This document shows positions 1 to 6,593 of a DNA stretch of 42,214 nucleotides, one piece after another. Position numbers and translations under genes: made by a program. The notes beneath the pieces are model-generated. The model had not been told where the DNA came from and ran no database searches. It saw nothing but the letters and a program-made list of their open reading frames with translations. The stretch comes from a virus: positions 1 to 42,214 of the IMG/VR virus record IMGVR_UViG_3300044837_000064; one strand, 5' to 3'. The first letter of the stretch is position 1. Each line of letters begins with the position of its first letter.

Positions 1-191
1 CCGGCCAGTTCTGCCTCAAAGCGCCTCGCTGCGATCTCGCAATAGCGTTCCTCAAACTCGCATCCGACAGCCGCGCGCCCCTCGAGGGCCGCCGCAATCA
101 ACCTCGATCTCGGCACAATCGCCGTGGTACAGGGCTACACCTTCGCGAGAATAATAGGGCTTCATTTGCCGCCCTCGCAGTGACCCACAGC
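1..191. repeat. Terminal redundancy with internal deletion (circular-genome overlap)
   Basis: Bases 1-101 are identical to 41512-41612, and bases 93-191 are identical to 42116-42214. The two matches share the 9-mer CGCAATCAA, present once here (93-101) and twice near the right end (41604-41612 and 42116-42124). The left copy therefore equals the right end minus exactly 512 bp, deleted between two 9-bp direct repeats. This shows that the molecule closes on itself: base 192 follows 42214. The deletion may be a genuine minority variant or an assembly error at the closure. Confidence 0.95.
52..165 (-). pseudogene. Deleted copy of the DNA methyltransferase gene
   Basis: It starts with the same 24 residues as the methyltransferase at 41499..42188 (MKPYYSREG...EVDC). 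It then jumps across the 512-bp deletion into the 3' part of that gene in the wrong frame and stops after 37 codons. The DPPY and DPFAGSGS motifs are lost, so no enzyme could be made. It is not a separate gene: it is the redundant end of the sequence carrying a deletion. Confidence 0.9.
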
Positions 192-365
192 AGCGCGAGC
201 GTTCCAGCAGCCAATAAGCTCGTTTTGATCCATGACCTCGCCCGGCATAGAAACCAGACACGCGGGGCAATTGATTGAGCCGTAGCGATGATATTTGCTC
301 GGTTCGTTCAAAAAAATCTTCTTCTCGCCGCAGAACGGGCAGGGCAAGAGATCTGGCTTACTCAT
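162..365 (-). CDS. Lar-like restriction-alleviation zinc-ribbon protein
   Basis: A protein of 67 aa beginning MSKPDLLPCPFCG. Two CxxC pairs (CPFC near residue 9 and CPAC near 34) and a C-terminal CWNAR box match the small Lar family (PF14354). In E. coli prophages Lar modulates type I restriction so that incoming phage DNA is better modified. The stop overlaps the methyltransferase start (ATGA), so the two genes are translationally coupled, a pairing that suggests protection from host restriction. Its start overlaps the end of the preceding gene by 8 bp. The family call rests on the cysteine pattern; the activity is inferred. Confidence 0.8.
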   Translation of the reverse strand: MSKPDLLPCPFCGEKKIFLNEPSKYHRYGSINCPACLVSMPGEVMDQNELIGCWNARAAVGHCEGGK

Positions 366-807
366 GGAGTACCGCGCCTTCCTGTGGGGATTGAAACACC
401 GGCCGCACGACGCACTTAATCGACCAGCCCACGCTGCCGGCATACTTGACGAATCCCGCGCCGCATTCGGCCGGACAATCAAACCGGGTGAATTTATCAG
501 GCAATTCGATCTCGCCATGCTCTCCGCAGGTAGGGCACCTGAAACCATGCGTTGTCATGTTTTTTTGCTCCGGGCGAGGGAGCGCGGAAGTCGTCACCCG
601 CTTGAAACCGGATTTATCGCGCTCTGATTTCATCTCTGCGACGTAGGATTCGGCTTCCTTCTTGGTGTCGAAAAAGACGCCCTTACCGTCCTCGGCCACG
701 TCACACCAGCCCTGACCGACAACGAAAACCTTCGCGCCATAGACTGCCGTGCAGGTGTCCTTGTTTAGCCAAGTTGTCACCTTGTATTTCGTGATCTGGA
801 CGCTCAT
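358..807 (-). CDS. Hypothetical protein with C-terminal zinc finger
   Basis: A protein of 149 aa. The N-terminal half is a small mixed alpha/beta module ending in a KKEAESYVAEM helix, a pattern seen in many phage ORFs of unknown role. The second half has FRCPTCGEHGEI followed by a CPAECG pair, likely one Cys4 zinc site around residues 90-117. A strong ribosome site (GGGGGAG) precedes the ATG at 807. It overlaps both neighbours by a few bases, so it belongs to the leftward early operon. No function is recognised. Confidence 0.8.
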   Translation of the reverse strand: MSVQITKYKVTTWLNKDTCTAVYGAKVFVVGQGWCDVAEDGKGVFFDTKKEAESYVAEMKSERDKSGFKRVTTSALPRPEQKNMTTHGFRCPTCGEHGEIELPDKFTRFDCPAECGAGFVKYAGSVGWSIKCVVRPVFQSPQEGAVLHE

Positions 808-956
808 GCGCTCCCCCGATCCTGCGAAGGCAGTGAAAGTACCGCGTCTGCGATGCGATCAACCAACATCGGGGATGTGTAGCCGTTGTGGCTAACCATT
901 ATGCCGGTGATGGTTCGGACCAAGTTATCTTTCATGCCTATCCGGTTATCACCCAT
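804..956 (-). CDS. 3' half of a small phage gene split by an insertion
   Basis: A protein of 50 aa if it starts at the ATG within the left inverted repeat of the inserted element (MGDNRIGM), or 43 aa from the second ATG at 935 (MKDNLVRT). From KDN onward it continues, in frame, the protein truncated at 1533..1772. Removing 924..1574 rebuilds one 105-aa ORF. The element thus supplies a start codon to the orphaned half. Its stop overlaps the next gene (ATGA at 804-807). No domain is recognised. Confidence 0.75.
   Translation of the reverse strand: MGDNRIGMKDNLVRTITGIMVSHNGYTSPMLVDRIADAVLSLPSQDRGSA
925..932. repeat. Target-site duplication, left copy
   Basis: TTATCTTT immediately outside the left 26-bp inverted repeat. 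The identical octamer in the same orientation follows the right inverted repeat at 1576-1583. Direct repeats outside terminal inverted repeats are the footprint of transposition. Confidence 0.8.
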
Positions 957-1191
957 GATCGCTAACCCTAGACCTGTGTGCAGCGAAAAGACGGCGGCTA
1001 TACTTAGACCTGTCGCCGTAGAAGTCGTATCCCCACGGCACGTCTTCCGAGTGCACATAGTCGGGACCGCCGAACCAGTAGCGAACGCGGCGAAACGGGT
1101 CCTTGTCCGGCCAGCAACACGCCTCGCCACAATGGTACGTCCAGACCAAACCTAAGACAAAGACGGCGGCAATCACGACGGCCTCACCCAT
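949..1191 (-). CDS. Cargo gene of the insertion: small membrane-anchored protein
   Basis: A protein of 80 aa. Residues 2-15 (GEAVVIAAVFVLGLVW) are a hydrophobic N-terminal anchor or signal sequence, followed by an aromatic, charged tail with three cysteines (HCGEACC). It lies wholly inside the inserted element. The last codons and stop (SDHG-TGA) are provided by the left inverted repeat. The ATG sits 3 bases after the TAG of the other cargo gene, so the two are coupled. Its role is unknown. Confidence 0.65.
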   Translation of the reverse strand: MGEAVVIAAVFVLGLVWTYHCGEACCWPDKDPFRRVRYWFGGPDYVHSEDVPWGYDFYGDRSKYSRRLFAAHRSRVSDHG

Positions 1192-1193
1192 AC

Positions 1194-1532
1194 CTATCTC
1201 CCGCAGCCGCATGTGGGCCAGCCGCAAGCCAGCCGGTGGCGCTTGCCGTCACAGACCACATCTTCTTTCTCTTGGCCGTAGGGCCGCCCTAGCATCGACT
1301 CCATGGGGTCCACGTAGGGCTTGACCTCTTCTGGCTTGGCAGCCTTCCGCAGGGCCGTTTCTGTGCGGCTGAGAAGGTCCATGAGTCCGTAGTTCCTGCC
1401 GGTATCATGCAGGCTGACGCGGCTGATCTCGTTGGCCAACTCATGAAGCTCAGTCTGCGCCGCGTCTCTCTGCGGCTCCATCATCGCCTGCATGTAGTCA
1501 TCTCCAATATTGGTCGAGAAGTTGGCGCTCAT
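1194..1532 (-). CDS. Cargo gene of the insertion: hypothetical protein
   Basis: A protein of 112 aa starting MSANFSTNIG, with an alternative start at MQAMMEPQ. The ATG is directly preceded by the TAA that ends the interrupted upstream gene, and AAGGGA 9 bp upstream serves as ribosome site, so host-operon mRNA can be read straight through. The middle is helical and charged; the C-terminus has a Cys-rich tail (CDGKRHRLACGWPTCGCG) that may bind metal. It is entirely within the element. No family is recognised. Confidence 0.65.
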   Translation of the reverse strand: MSANFSTNIGDDYMQAMMEPQRDAAQTELHELANEISRVSLHDTGRNYGLMDLLSRTETALRKAAKPEEVKPYVDPMESMLGRPYGQEKEDVVCDGKRHRLACGWPTCGCGR

Positions 1533-1772
1533 TTATCTATCCCTTGATGTCATGGGTGATAACCGGATAGGCATGTTATCTTTGGTTGCAGACGCGTCGG
1601 GGTTCGAACCTTTCGCACCCAGGGCTGACCGGGCGATGGCCCGCATAGAAACCGCCGCAGTAGCATCCATCTTCGTCTTTAAGGCAATCATTCGCAGCGC
1701 AAATTCGAGATCGACGATGCGATCATGATAGGCGATATTCTGCTGCATTAGCGGGTCGTCTAGGTTCAACAT
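1533..1772 (-). CDS. 5' half of a small phage gene split by an insertion
   Basis: A protein of 79 aa. Residues 1-66 (MLNLDDPLMQ...SATKDN) are the native N-terminal part; the last 13 residues (MPIRLSPMTSRDR) are read from the right inverted repeat and element edge. Without the insertion the frame continues into LVRTITGIM... of 804..956 to make 105 aa. The native part is mostly helical (DRIVDLEFALRMIALKTKM). Whether the truncated product still works cannot be told from the sequence. Confidence 0.75.
   Translation of the reverse strand: MLNLDDPLMQQNIAYHDRIVDLEFALRMIALKTKMDATAAVSMRAIARSALGAKGSNPDASATKDNMPIRLSPMTSRDR
1576..1583. repeat. Target-site duplication, right copy
   Basis: TTATCTTT directly after the right inverted repeat, identical to 925-932 and in the same orientation. 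Confidence 0.8.
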
Positions 1773-1774
1773 CG

Positions 1775-1981
1775 CTAGACTCCACTCTCGAACGTCGTGG
1801 AGGAAATCGCCGCAGCCCTCGCGCTCTTCGAGGCGTGCATTCCGTTCCTGGCGTTGGCAAACTCGATGGCCGATCGCATCACGGCACGAGCAAATTCCTT
1901 CTGCTTCGCCGTGATTTTCATGCTGTCGATCGCCTCGCACATATCGCCGACGTATTTCTGGGTGAACAGGAGGGTCATCAC
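1775..1981 (-). CDS. Small hypothetical protein
   Basis: A protein of 68 aa, largely helical (EAIDSMKITAKQKEFARAVMRSAIEFANARNG). It begins inside the stop codon of the upstream gene (ATGA at 1978-1981) and ends 3 bp before the next start at 1772, so it is an integral member of the leftward early operon. No recognised domain. Confidence 0.7.
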   Translation of the reverse strand: MMTLLFTQKYVGDMCEAIDSMKITAKQKEFARAVMRSAIEFANARNGMHASKSARAAAISSTTFESGV

Positions 1982-2853
1982 TGATCCTCCGTATTGTCGT
2001 CGATATAGGCGCCGATGTTGAAGGGAGCCTTTGATTGCGCCGATGGGAGCGAGGGCACCCCCGTGAACTGATGCTTAATACCGTTGCGATCCTCAATTTC
2101 TTCGCCGCTCTGTATTTGCTTCGCCAGTTGCTTCACTTCGACTTCCGCTGCCCCATACGCCTCTGAAAGCCTGCCGAACAAGTTGATGCGCGCCGCTGCC
2201 GCGCCCATTCCGGCGATCCTGCCAGCGGCAATCTGTAGAGCCTCGACAACGCTGGAGGCTGGCGATGCTTGGGCAGCACCGAGGGATAGAATGGCATCGG
2301 CCTTCGCAAGTGACGGCTCGACGCGCCAGAGCGAAACTGGCCCCTGCATCTTCGTCAGCGCGTTGGCGTTGTCGTAAAGCAGCCATGCGTCGGGGTCGAT
2401 GATGCGAGCGACGGCTTCCCGGCTCTGCACCTCGGATCGCTCACCCCCCGCACTGCCCTGAGAGGTGGTGGATGCAGCAACTAGGTAAGCGTCCCTCTCT
2501 TCGTCTGACATGCCATCCCAACTTACTTCGATCTTTCCTTGACTAAACAAGATGTCGGCAAACCGCTGTGCTATCTCCCCCGCTCTGCCATGAGAGGCGG
2601 CTTGCGACTTGCCCACGTTCGGATATTTGGCGTCCGGCACTAAGCCGGAAGTCGCCAGCTTTTTTCGCATGCAAGGGTTGGTCGAGCACACCTCAGCCGA
2701 AAATCCGCAGTCGCAGTTTGTATTGCCCTGAGAGGCGGCTTGGATTGCGCTATCTAGCCGTTTCCAGCCATTGTGAGTGCCGCGCTTCGCAATCTCGTCA
2801 ACGAGTGCCTGCGCAGCCTTCAGCAACTCTCCTGCATCTGTATGGGGGCTCAT
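1978..2853 (-). CDS. Hypothetical early protein with cysteine cluster
   Basis: A protein of 291 aa. An N-terminal helix (SPHTDAGELLKAAQALVDEI) is followed by a Cys-rich stretch near residues 47-61 (CDCGFSAEVCSTNPC) that could bind a metal. An Ala-rich helical region, ending in a probable coiled coil (EVEVKQLAKQIQSGEEIEDR), follows. It overlaps both neighbours by 4 bp. Parts resemble the loosely conserved ORFs of rhizobial phages with a Dxx-WLLYDNANALTKMQGP segment, but no function can be assigned. Confidence 0.75.
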   Translation of the reverse strand: MSPHTDAGELLKAAQALVDEIAKRGTHNGWKRLDSAIQAASQGNTNCDCGFSAEVCSTNPCMRKKLATSGLVPDAKYPNVGKSQAASHGRAGEIAQRFADILFSQGKIEVSWDGMSDEERDAYLVAASTTSQGSAGGERSEVQSREAVARIIDPDAWLLYDNANALTKMQGPVSLWRVEPSLAKADAILSLGAAQASPASSVVEALQIAAGRIAGMGAAAARINLFGRLSEAYGAAEVEVKQLAKQIQSGEEIEDRNGIKHQFTGVPSLPSAQSKAPFNIGAYIDDNTEDQ

Positions 2854-3044
2854 GGGCGCACCTGTAGGACGGAGATGCTTTTCTTGAGGCGCTTGGCAAA
2901 CATCGTTGCAACCGGCTTGCCGGTTCCGTCTGTCTGCGACGTGACCGCATCTTTATGCTCGGGGTTTTCGAGCAGATATTCCGCAGCGTCACATGCGAGG
3001 GCGAAATGTTCTGGATCGCAAAGAAAAATGAAACGGCCGATCAT
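2850..3044 (-). CDS. Small hypothetical protein
   Basis: A protein of 64 aa beginning MIGRFIFLCDPEHFALACDAAEYLL. Compact and without transmembrane segments. It is joined to both neighbours by ATGA overlaps (3041-3044 and 2850-2853). No family recognised. Confidence 0.7.
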   Translation of the reverse strand: MIGRFIFLCDPEHFALACDAAEYLLENPEHKDAVTSQTDGTGKPVATMFAKRLKKSISVLQVRP

Positions 3045-3487
3045 GTCGCACCTCCCGACCTCTCCAGAGGCACTACTGGGCTCCCCGGAATCGGCATCCA
3101 GTGGGTCACAACGTCAACGATCTTGTTGGCGCTATTCCGCCACTTGCCATCTCGATAGCGGGCCACCTCGGCAGGGTGATATTTGGTGTTGATATATCGC
3201 TCCCAAACGAGAACCCACTTCTCGTCTTTCGGCGCCGTTTCAATCGGCTGCCACTCCAGCGCCTTCGTAAGCTCCGCGATGCGGGCATCTGCCTGTTCAA
3301 CATTTGTCGCGGCCTGTCTGAAAAGGTCCATGCGCTCGATGGCGATTGAGCGAATTCGCTCGATTTCGTCGGCGGCCTCGGTGACCCACTTAGCGTTTTC
3401 TTTGCCGGTAGCGTCGGCGATGAACACGGCTGTCCTACGCAAGCGTTTCACGATCCCTGGCCGGCACTGGGTATGCGGAGCGGTCAT
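3041..3487 (-). CDS. DUF551-containing phage protein
   Basis: A protein of 148 aa. The C-terminal half (from about residue 79) reads WQPIETAPKDEKWVLVW and ends with VVTHWMPIPGSPVVP. These are the two conserved boxes of the DUF551 domain (PF04448), common in temperate phages and of unknown biochemical role. The N-terminal half is a charged helix (EAADEIERIRSIAIERMDL) that probably forms a coiled coil. It overlaps its neighbours by 4 bp on both sides. Confidence 0.8.
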   Translation of the reverse strand: MTAPHTQCRPGIVKRLRRTAVFIADATGKENAKWVTEAADEIERIRSIAIERMDLFRQAATNVEQADARIAELTKALEWQPIETAPKDEKWVLVWERYINTKYHPAEVARYRDGKWRNSANKIVDVVTHWMPIPGSPVVPLERSGGAT

Positions 3488-3873
3488 AGTCCAACCACCA
3501 ATACGGGCTTATCGAGCCGCAGTTTCTCGCCCCGGATACGATGAAAATGCGTCGTGCCGTAGTGCCAAGGCTGCGGCGGGTCATAGCTCAGGTCATAGGT
3601 CCAGAAGCGATCTTCTGTCCCGGCATCCATGTGCGTGCCCACGATGTAGAAGTGCACCCACTGGCGCAGTGTCTTTCCGGCCGCCTCGGCTTCGATCTCA
3701 AAATAGACGCGTTGGCCCGGCCAAAATTCAGGGCCATTCTTCGCGGCCTGCACAAGCCAGCGCCAACCGTCGTTGTTATCGAGTAGGCCCGCCTCACACT
3801 CGAAGGCGCATTTCTGCACCTGCTCAATGGCGGACTTCATCGACCAATTTTTTACGGGCAGTTTGTCAGTCAC
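3484..3873 (-). CDS. Hypothetical protein, GTG start
   Basis: A protein of 129 aa from a GTG at 3873 (VTDKLPVKNW). The GTG overlaps the TGA of the upstream gene (GTGA) and has AAGGGAG about 8 bp upstream, which decides the start over the longer open frame to 4035. It is rich in aromatics (WRWLVQAAKNGPEFWPGQRVYFEIE) and resembles a small beta-sandwich. No function is recognised. Confidence 0.7.
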   Translation of the reverse strand: MTDKLPVKNWSMKSAIEQVQKCAFECEAGLLDNNDGWRWLVQAAKNGPEFWPGQRVYFEIEAEAAGKTLRQWVHFYIVGTHMDAGTEDRFWTYDLSYDPPQPWHYGTTHFHRIRGEKLRLDKPVLVVGL

Positions 3874-4067
3874 TTTCCATCTCCCTTCAAAACTTCCGAA
3901 CCCGCCATCCTGTAATGCGTGACGGTGTGCGGGCTGCCCAGCATGTAGGGCGCAAAATCGATTTTGAATTGCTCGTACTCGACCATCGTCCCGGGCCAGA
4001 CCCATTGGCCGTTTTGAAGCTCGGTGAACCACCACACGCGGCGGCGTTTCCAGGTCGGTTTTTCCAT
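3870..4067 (-). CDS. Small hypothetical protein
   Basis: A protein of 65 aa starting MEKPTWKRRRVWWFTEL. The ATG shares a base with the stop of the 25-aa membrane peptide gene upstream (TGATG), and its stop overlaps the next GTG start. Basic and aromatic N-terminus; no recognised domain. Confidence 0.65.
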   Translation of the reverse strand: MEKPTWKRRRVWWFTELQNGQWVWPGTMVEYEQFKIDFAPYMLGSPHTVTHYRMAGSEVLKGDGK

Positions 4068-4144
4068 CACATCACCACCAGCGCGTAGAGTGCCGCCACG
4101 ATAATTCCAGGAACGACCCACGGCGCTAATTCGAAAATGCTCAC
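4067..4144 (-). CDS. 25-aa membrane peptide
   Basis: GTG start at 4144 overlapping the HNH gene stop (GTGA). The product reads VSIFELAPWVVPGIIVAALY then ALVVM and is almost entirely one transmembrane helix. Its TGA overlaps the next ATG. Perfect start and stop overlaps on both sides make it a convincing gene despite its size. Role unknown; an inner-membrane location is inferred. Confidence 0.6.
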   Translation of the reverse strand: MSIFELAPWVVPGIIVAALYALVVM

Positions 4145-4494
4145 GGCATCCACCTGTCGATCGGACGGGAGGCGGTTCGCTGCGGAGATCGTTTTTGGAA
4201 TCCCGCCGACTGGATCTTCGGCTTTTCGTTCTTGATGCCCTGGTGCTTGTCGCTGATGCGCTTGACCTTCGCGATTAACGGAACGTCGTGCTTGCGGGTT
4301 TTCTCGTTGTGGCAGGCGTGGCAGAGCACCTTGCAGTTATCCAGGGTCGGTTCGCCACCAAGGCCGTCTGCAATGTCGTGGTCGAAATGGAATTTGTGGC
4401 CGAACAGCGCGCCACAGGTTGCGGCCTCGCACTTGCCGGCAGCCCGGCGTAGTGCATCGCGTTTTACCTGTTTGGGGAATTCACGCCGGCTCAT
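4141..4494 (-). CDS. HNH endonuclease
   Basis: A protein of 117 aa. HFDHDIADGLGGEPTLDNC followed by CHACHNEKT (about residues 36-66) is a typical HNH motif: the DH pair and NC...H..CH residues form the metal-binding beta-beta-alpha active site. CEAATC near residue 22 may form a second half of the zinc site. The basic tail probably contacts DNA. It sits beside NinB, exonuclease and Erf, so a role in recombination or DNA processing is likely. It overlaps ninB by 14 bp. Confidence 0.85.
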   Translation of the reverse strand: MSRREFPKQVKRDALRRAAGKCEAATCGALFGHKFHFDHDIADGLGGEPTLDNCKVLCHACHNEKTRKHDVPLIAKVKRISDKHQGIKNEKPKIQSAGFQKRSPQRTASRPIDRWMP

Positions 4495-4867
4495 GAAATA
4501 CCACTCCATGATTGGCGCCGAAGGCTGCGATGATTTCCAGCAAATCTGAAAATTCGGCCTTCGATAAATCGGATGAAGATCGGCCCAGACTGACAAACCC
4601 GTTTCCGTCAATATTGGGAACCATGCGGACTTCACGCTTGAGGGCGTCAAGGAACAGCAGTTTCCAGTCATCGGGTGATAACTTGATGCCGTGCCAAGGA
4701 AGCTGCGTTGCGATATCCGTGAGACTTGCCCAGAGTTTTGAATTTTGGTCGGTCGTTCGCTTGGCCTGCTTGAACTCGAGGCGCGTCCCTGCCGGCGCCT
4801 GCTCAACCCAACGGGCTGCGCGGAGACGGTCGCTAGGAGAACTGAGGACGAGGGCTGCCCGGCTCAT
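4481..4867 (-). CDS. ninB: NinB-like recombination protein
   Basis: A protein of 128 aa, a typical length for NinB (PF05772). Diagnostic segments are KRTTDQNSKLWASLTDIA, WHGIKLSPDDWKLLFLDALK and the C-terminal EFSDLLEIIAAFGANHGVVF. In lambda, NinB (Orf) binds ssDNA/SSB and substitutes for RecFOR in recombination. Here it follows the exonuclease and Erf genes in the same operon, as expected of a phage recombination module. Confidence 0.9.
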   Translation of the reverse strand: MSRAALVLSSPSDRLRAARWVEQAPAGTRLEFKQAKRTTDQNSKLWASLTDIATQLPWHGIKLSPDDWKLLFLDALKREVRMVPNIDGNGFVSLGRSSSDLSKAEFSDLLEIIAAFGANHGVVFHEPA

Positions 4868-5493
4868 GCGGCTTCCTTCTCGCCATAGAGGCTGTTGAGC
4901 TGCGAAAGCTTCACGGCCAGTTCCAGGAGAAAGCCGGCGATCTCGGATTCCAGTTCCTTGATACGCGTGTCGTCGCGGGGCACGCGCTTGATGAATAAGC
5001 GCATGTTCTCCGGCATCCGCGGATCGTAGGAAACAAAGTCACAATAGCTCCGACCCGTGCAGGCCATCTGGAATTGCATCTGGGAATCGTATTTGGATGG
5101 GACGGCCTGACCGAGAAGCGTTTCCAAATGCGTTGCCGTATTCGGGCACTTGATCTCGACCAGACCATCCCCGCCGACCAGACCGTCCGGGGAGCATCCG
5201 GCTTGGTCGATCTTGGGATGGGGGACGAACGCGACTTCCTCGACCGTCACGCCCTGATAAAACTCATAAGCGGCGCGGGCCTCGGGCTCGGTCTCGGTGC
5301 CGTGTTGCATCGCTGCGTTGGTGTAGGATTCCGCAACCGTGCCCGTCAGGCGCTCGGCAATGAGCTGGGCGGCGTAGTTCGCCCGGCCGGCGCTGTATCC
5401 GCTCTTGGTCTTGGCTACCACGTCAGCAACGCGGGAGGCGGTCACCTTGCCGAGACGCAAGGCTTTCCATTCGTCTGATCCCTGGATAATCAT
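4864..5493 (-). CDS. YqaJ-type viral recombinase (lambda-exonuclease-like)
   Basis: A protein of 209 aa. The N-terminus QGSDEWKALRLGKVTASR, then H64-G-T-E-T-E, GCSPDGL with D103 and the VEIKCP box with E113-x-K115 are the PD-(D/E)xK core of YqaJ/lambda Exo nucleases (PF09588). Such enzymes resect dsDNA 5' to 3' to give a tail for the annealing protein, here the adjacent Erf homologue. A C-terminal helix (RIKELESEIAGFLLELAVKL) follows the catalytic core. It overlaps both neighbours by 4 bp. Confidence 0.92.
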   Translation of the reverse strand: MIIQGSDEWKALRLGKVTASRVADVVAKTKSGYSAGRANYAAQLIAERLTGTVAESYTNAAMQHGTETEPEARAAYEFYQGVTVEEVAFVPHPKIDQAGCSPDGLVGGDGLVEIKCPNTATHLETLLGQAVPSKYDSQMQFQMACTGRSYCDFVSYDPRMPENMRLFIKRVPRDDTRIKELESEIAGFLLELAVKLSQLNSLYGEKEAA

Positions 5494-6209
5494 TTTGCCC
5501 TCTTTTTGTTGAGTGCGGCGACGGCGCGCGGGAAGTCTTTCGCCGAAATGTCTGCGAAGCTTTCAACCCGGAAATATTTGCAGAAGGCTTCCTTGTCGGC
5601 GGAAACTTCGTCGCAAAGTGTGACCAGTTCCTCGACCTGTTCGAGCGTGATTGCCCCGCCAGCGCTCGCCATCTTCCCGTCATCGTCATTCGACGCGGCG
5701 AGGCCCAAAGCCTGCACAAGCGAGTAGCGCTGCAAATACGTCAGCGTCGATCCGAGGCTGTGGATGGGGCTTTTGTTGCCGCTGCTGTCGGGCGGGCCAG
5801 TAAGGGTGTTTTCCTCGCTGTGGCCGTGACCGAACAGAACGCAAGTGACCGTGATGGCCTTTTCCGTCTGCACCGTGCGGAAGCGGTAGGAGAGGCCGTG
5901 CCTGCCCAGGATCGGATCAACAACGGCAGCGATGGCGGCAAAGTCCGCATATTTCTTATCGTTGTGGCCTTTGGCGTTGCGCGCGATCGGGGGAATCTGG
6001 CCCTTCGCTGCGGCAACGGCTTCGTCAAAAGCCTTGCGGGCTTGCTTGACTTCGGCCTTGTCGCGCATGTCCATCAGCTTCAACATCTTGTCCATATCGA
6101 CGGACGGATCACGCGCGGCGCGCTCGATCATGTGAAGGACGGCGGCGGTTTCGGAACGATCAACCGGGATCGGCTCGGACGGGCCTTGAATGGTGAGGGG
6201 CTGGTTCAT
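5490..6209 (-). CDS. erf: Erf-family ssDNA-annealing protein
   Basis: A protein of 239 aa. HNDKKYADFAAIAAVVDPIL, GLSYRFRT, and SLGSTLTYLQRYSLVQALG followed by NDDDG are the conserved blocks of the P22 Erf family (PF04404). These proteins anneal complementary single strands, circularising phage DNA and driving recombination independently of RecA. The C-terminal 60 residues form the usual small oligomer-associated domain. It pairs with the downstream YqaJ nuclease. Confidence 0.92.
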   Translation of the reverse strand: MNQPLTIQGPSEPIPVDRSETAAVLHMIERAARDPSVDMDKMLKLMDMRDKAEVKQARKAFDEAVAAAKGQIPPIARNAKGHNDKKYADFAAIAAVVDPILGRHGLSYRFRTVQTEKAITVTCVLFGHGHSEENTLTGPPDSSGNKSPIHSLGSTLTYLQRYSLVQALGLAASNDDDGKMASAGGAITLEQVEELVTLCDEVSADKEAFCKYFRVESFADISAKDFPRAVAALNKKRAK

Positions 6210-6212
6210 GGT

Positions 6213-6503
6213 TTACTCCGCTGCCTGCTGCATGATCTCGGCGACCTGAAACTGTGTGAGCATCGCGTCAGTCTCTTCGGAGACCTCGCCGAACGCTTCC
6301 AGATCAGCCATGGCGCGCTCGTAAAGCTGGCGGGCCTCGGTCGTCTCGGCGTTGAACATGCGCTGCGCAAACTCGCGCATCCGGTTCCACTTCGGAGAAT
6401 TGCGATAGGGCGCGGCATCGGCCATGCGCTCGTTGTATTTGGCGAGCTGCGGCTTGGTGGCCTTGGCGAACCAGCGGCCCATGAACTCTGTGTCGGTCGT
6501 CAT
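6213..6503 (-). CDS. First gene of the leftward operon, hypothetical
   Basis: A protein of 96 aa from the ATG at 6503 (MTTDTEFMGRWFAKATKPQL). Charged and helical with no membrane segment. It is the first gene after the leftward promoter. Its ribosome site (AAGGGG) lies in the 3' arm of a 7-bp hairpin at 6508-6529, so its translation may be controlled. Three bases separate it from erf. No family is recognised. Confidence 0.75.
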   Translation of the reverse strand: MTTDTEFMGRWFAKATKPQLAKYNERMADAAPYRNSPKWNRMREFAQRMFNAETTEARQLYERAMADLEAFGEVSEETDAMLTQFQVAEIMQQAAE

Positions 6504-6507
6504 GTTC

Positions 6508-6537
6508 GGCCCCTTGTTCTTTAGGGGCCGTAGCCCC
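6508..6537 (-). promoter_or_regulatory. 5'-leader hairpins hiding the ribosome site
   Basis: On the minus strand the leader reads GGGGC-TAC-GGCCCC, then a short A-rich loop, then AAGGGGCC four bases before the ATG. GGCCCCT can pair with the upstream GGGGC or with the downstream AGGGGCC that contains the ribosome site (6508-6514 with 6523-6529). The two hairpins exclude each other, the layout of a simple translational switch. No known riboswitch class is recognised. Confidence 0.4.
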
Positions 6538-6551
6538 GTTCGATGAGGAAG

Positions 6552-6593
6552 ACCATAACCTAGGTTATTATAACCGTCAATAAGAAAAGTTAT
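6552..6593 (-). promoter_or_regulatory. Leftward early promoter with two repressor operators
   Basis: Minus strand: TTGACG (6575-6580), a 17-bp spacer and TATGGT (6552-6557). The perfect dyad ATAAC-CTAG-GTTAT at 6555-6568 covers the spacer and -10. A second copy with one mismatch (ATAAG-AAAA-GTTAT) lies at 6580-6593, 25 bp away and overlapping the -35. The same dyad recurs beside cro, so the CI-like repressor probably shuts this promoter in lysogens. Confidence 0.7.

Larger units (their letters stand above)
933..1575. mobile_element. 643-bp insertion element with 26-bp inverted ends and two cargo genes
   Basis: Positions 933-958 and 1550-1575 are perfect inverted repeats of 26 bp (outer end CATGCCTATCCGG). 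An 8-bp direct repeat, TTATCTTT, flanks them. Deleting the element plus one direct repeat (651 bp, 217 codons) fuses the ORF 1533..1772 in frame to 804..935, restoring one uninterrupted gene. No transposase is encoded; the interior holds only the small genes 949..1191 and 1194..1532 on the host operon strand. I do not recognise the ends as belonging to a known IS family. It is best read as a non-autonomous, cargo-carrying mini-element mobilised in trans. Confidence 0.8.

Noticed and set aside
933-1575. Invertible DNA segment between the 26-bp inverted repeats
   Set aside because: Inversion would put both cargo genes against the operon, no second recombinase is nearby, and the flanking direct repeat with in-frame restoration fits insertion much better.
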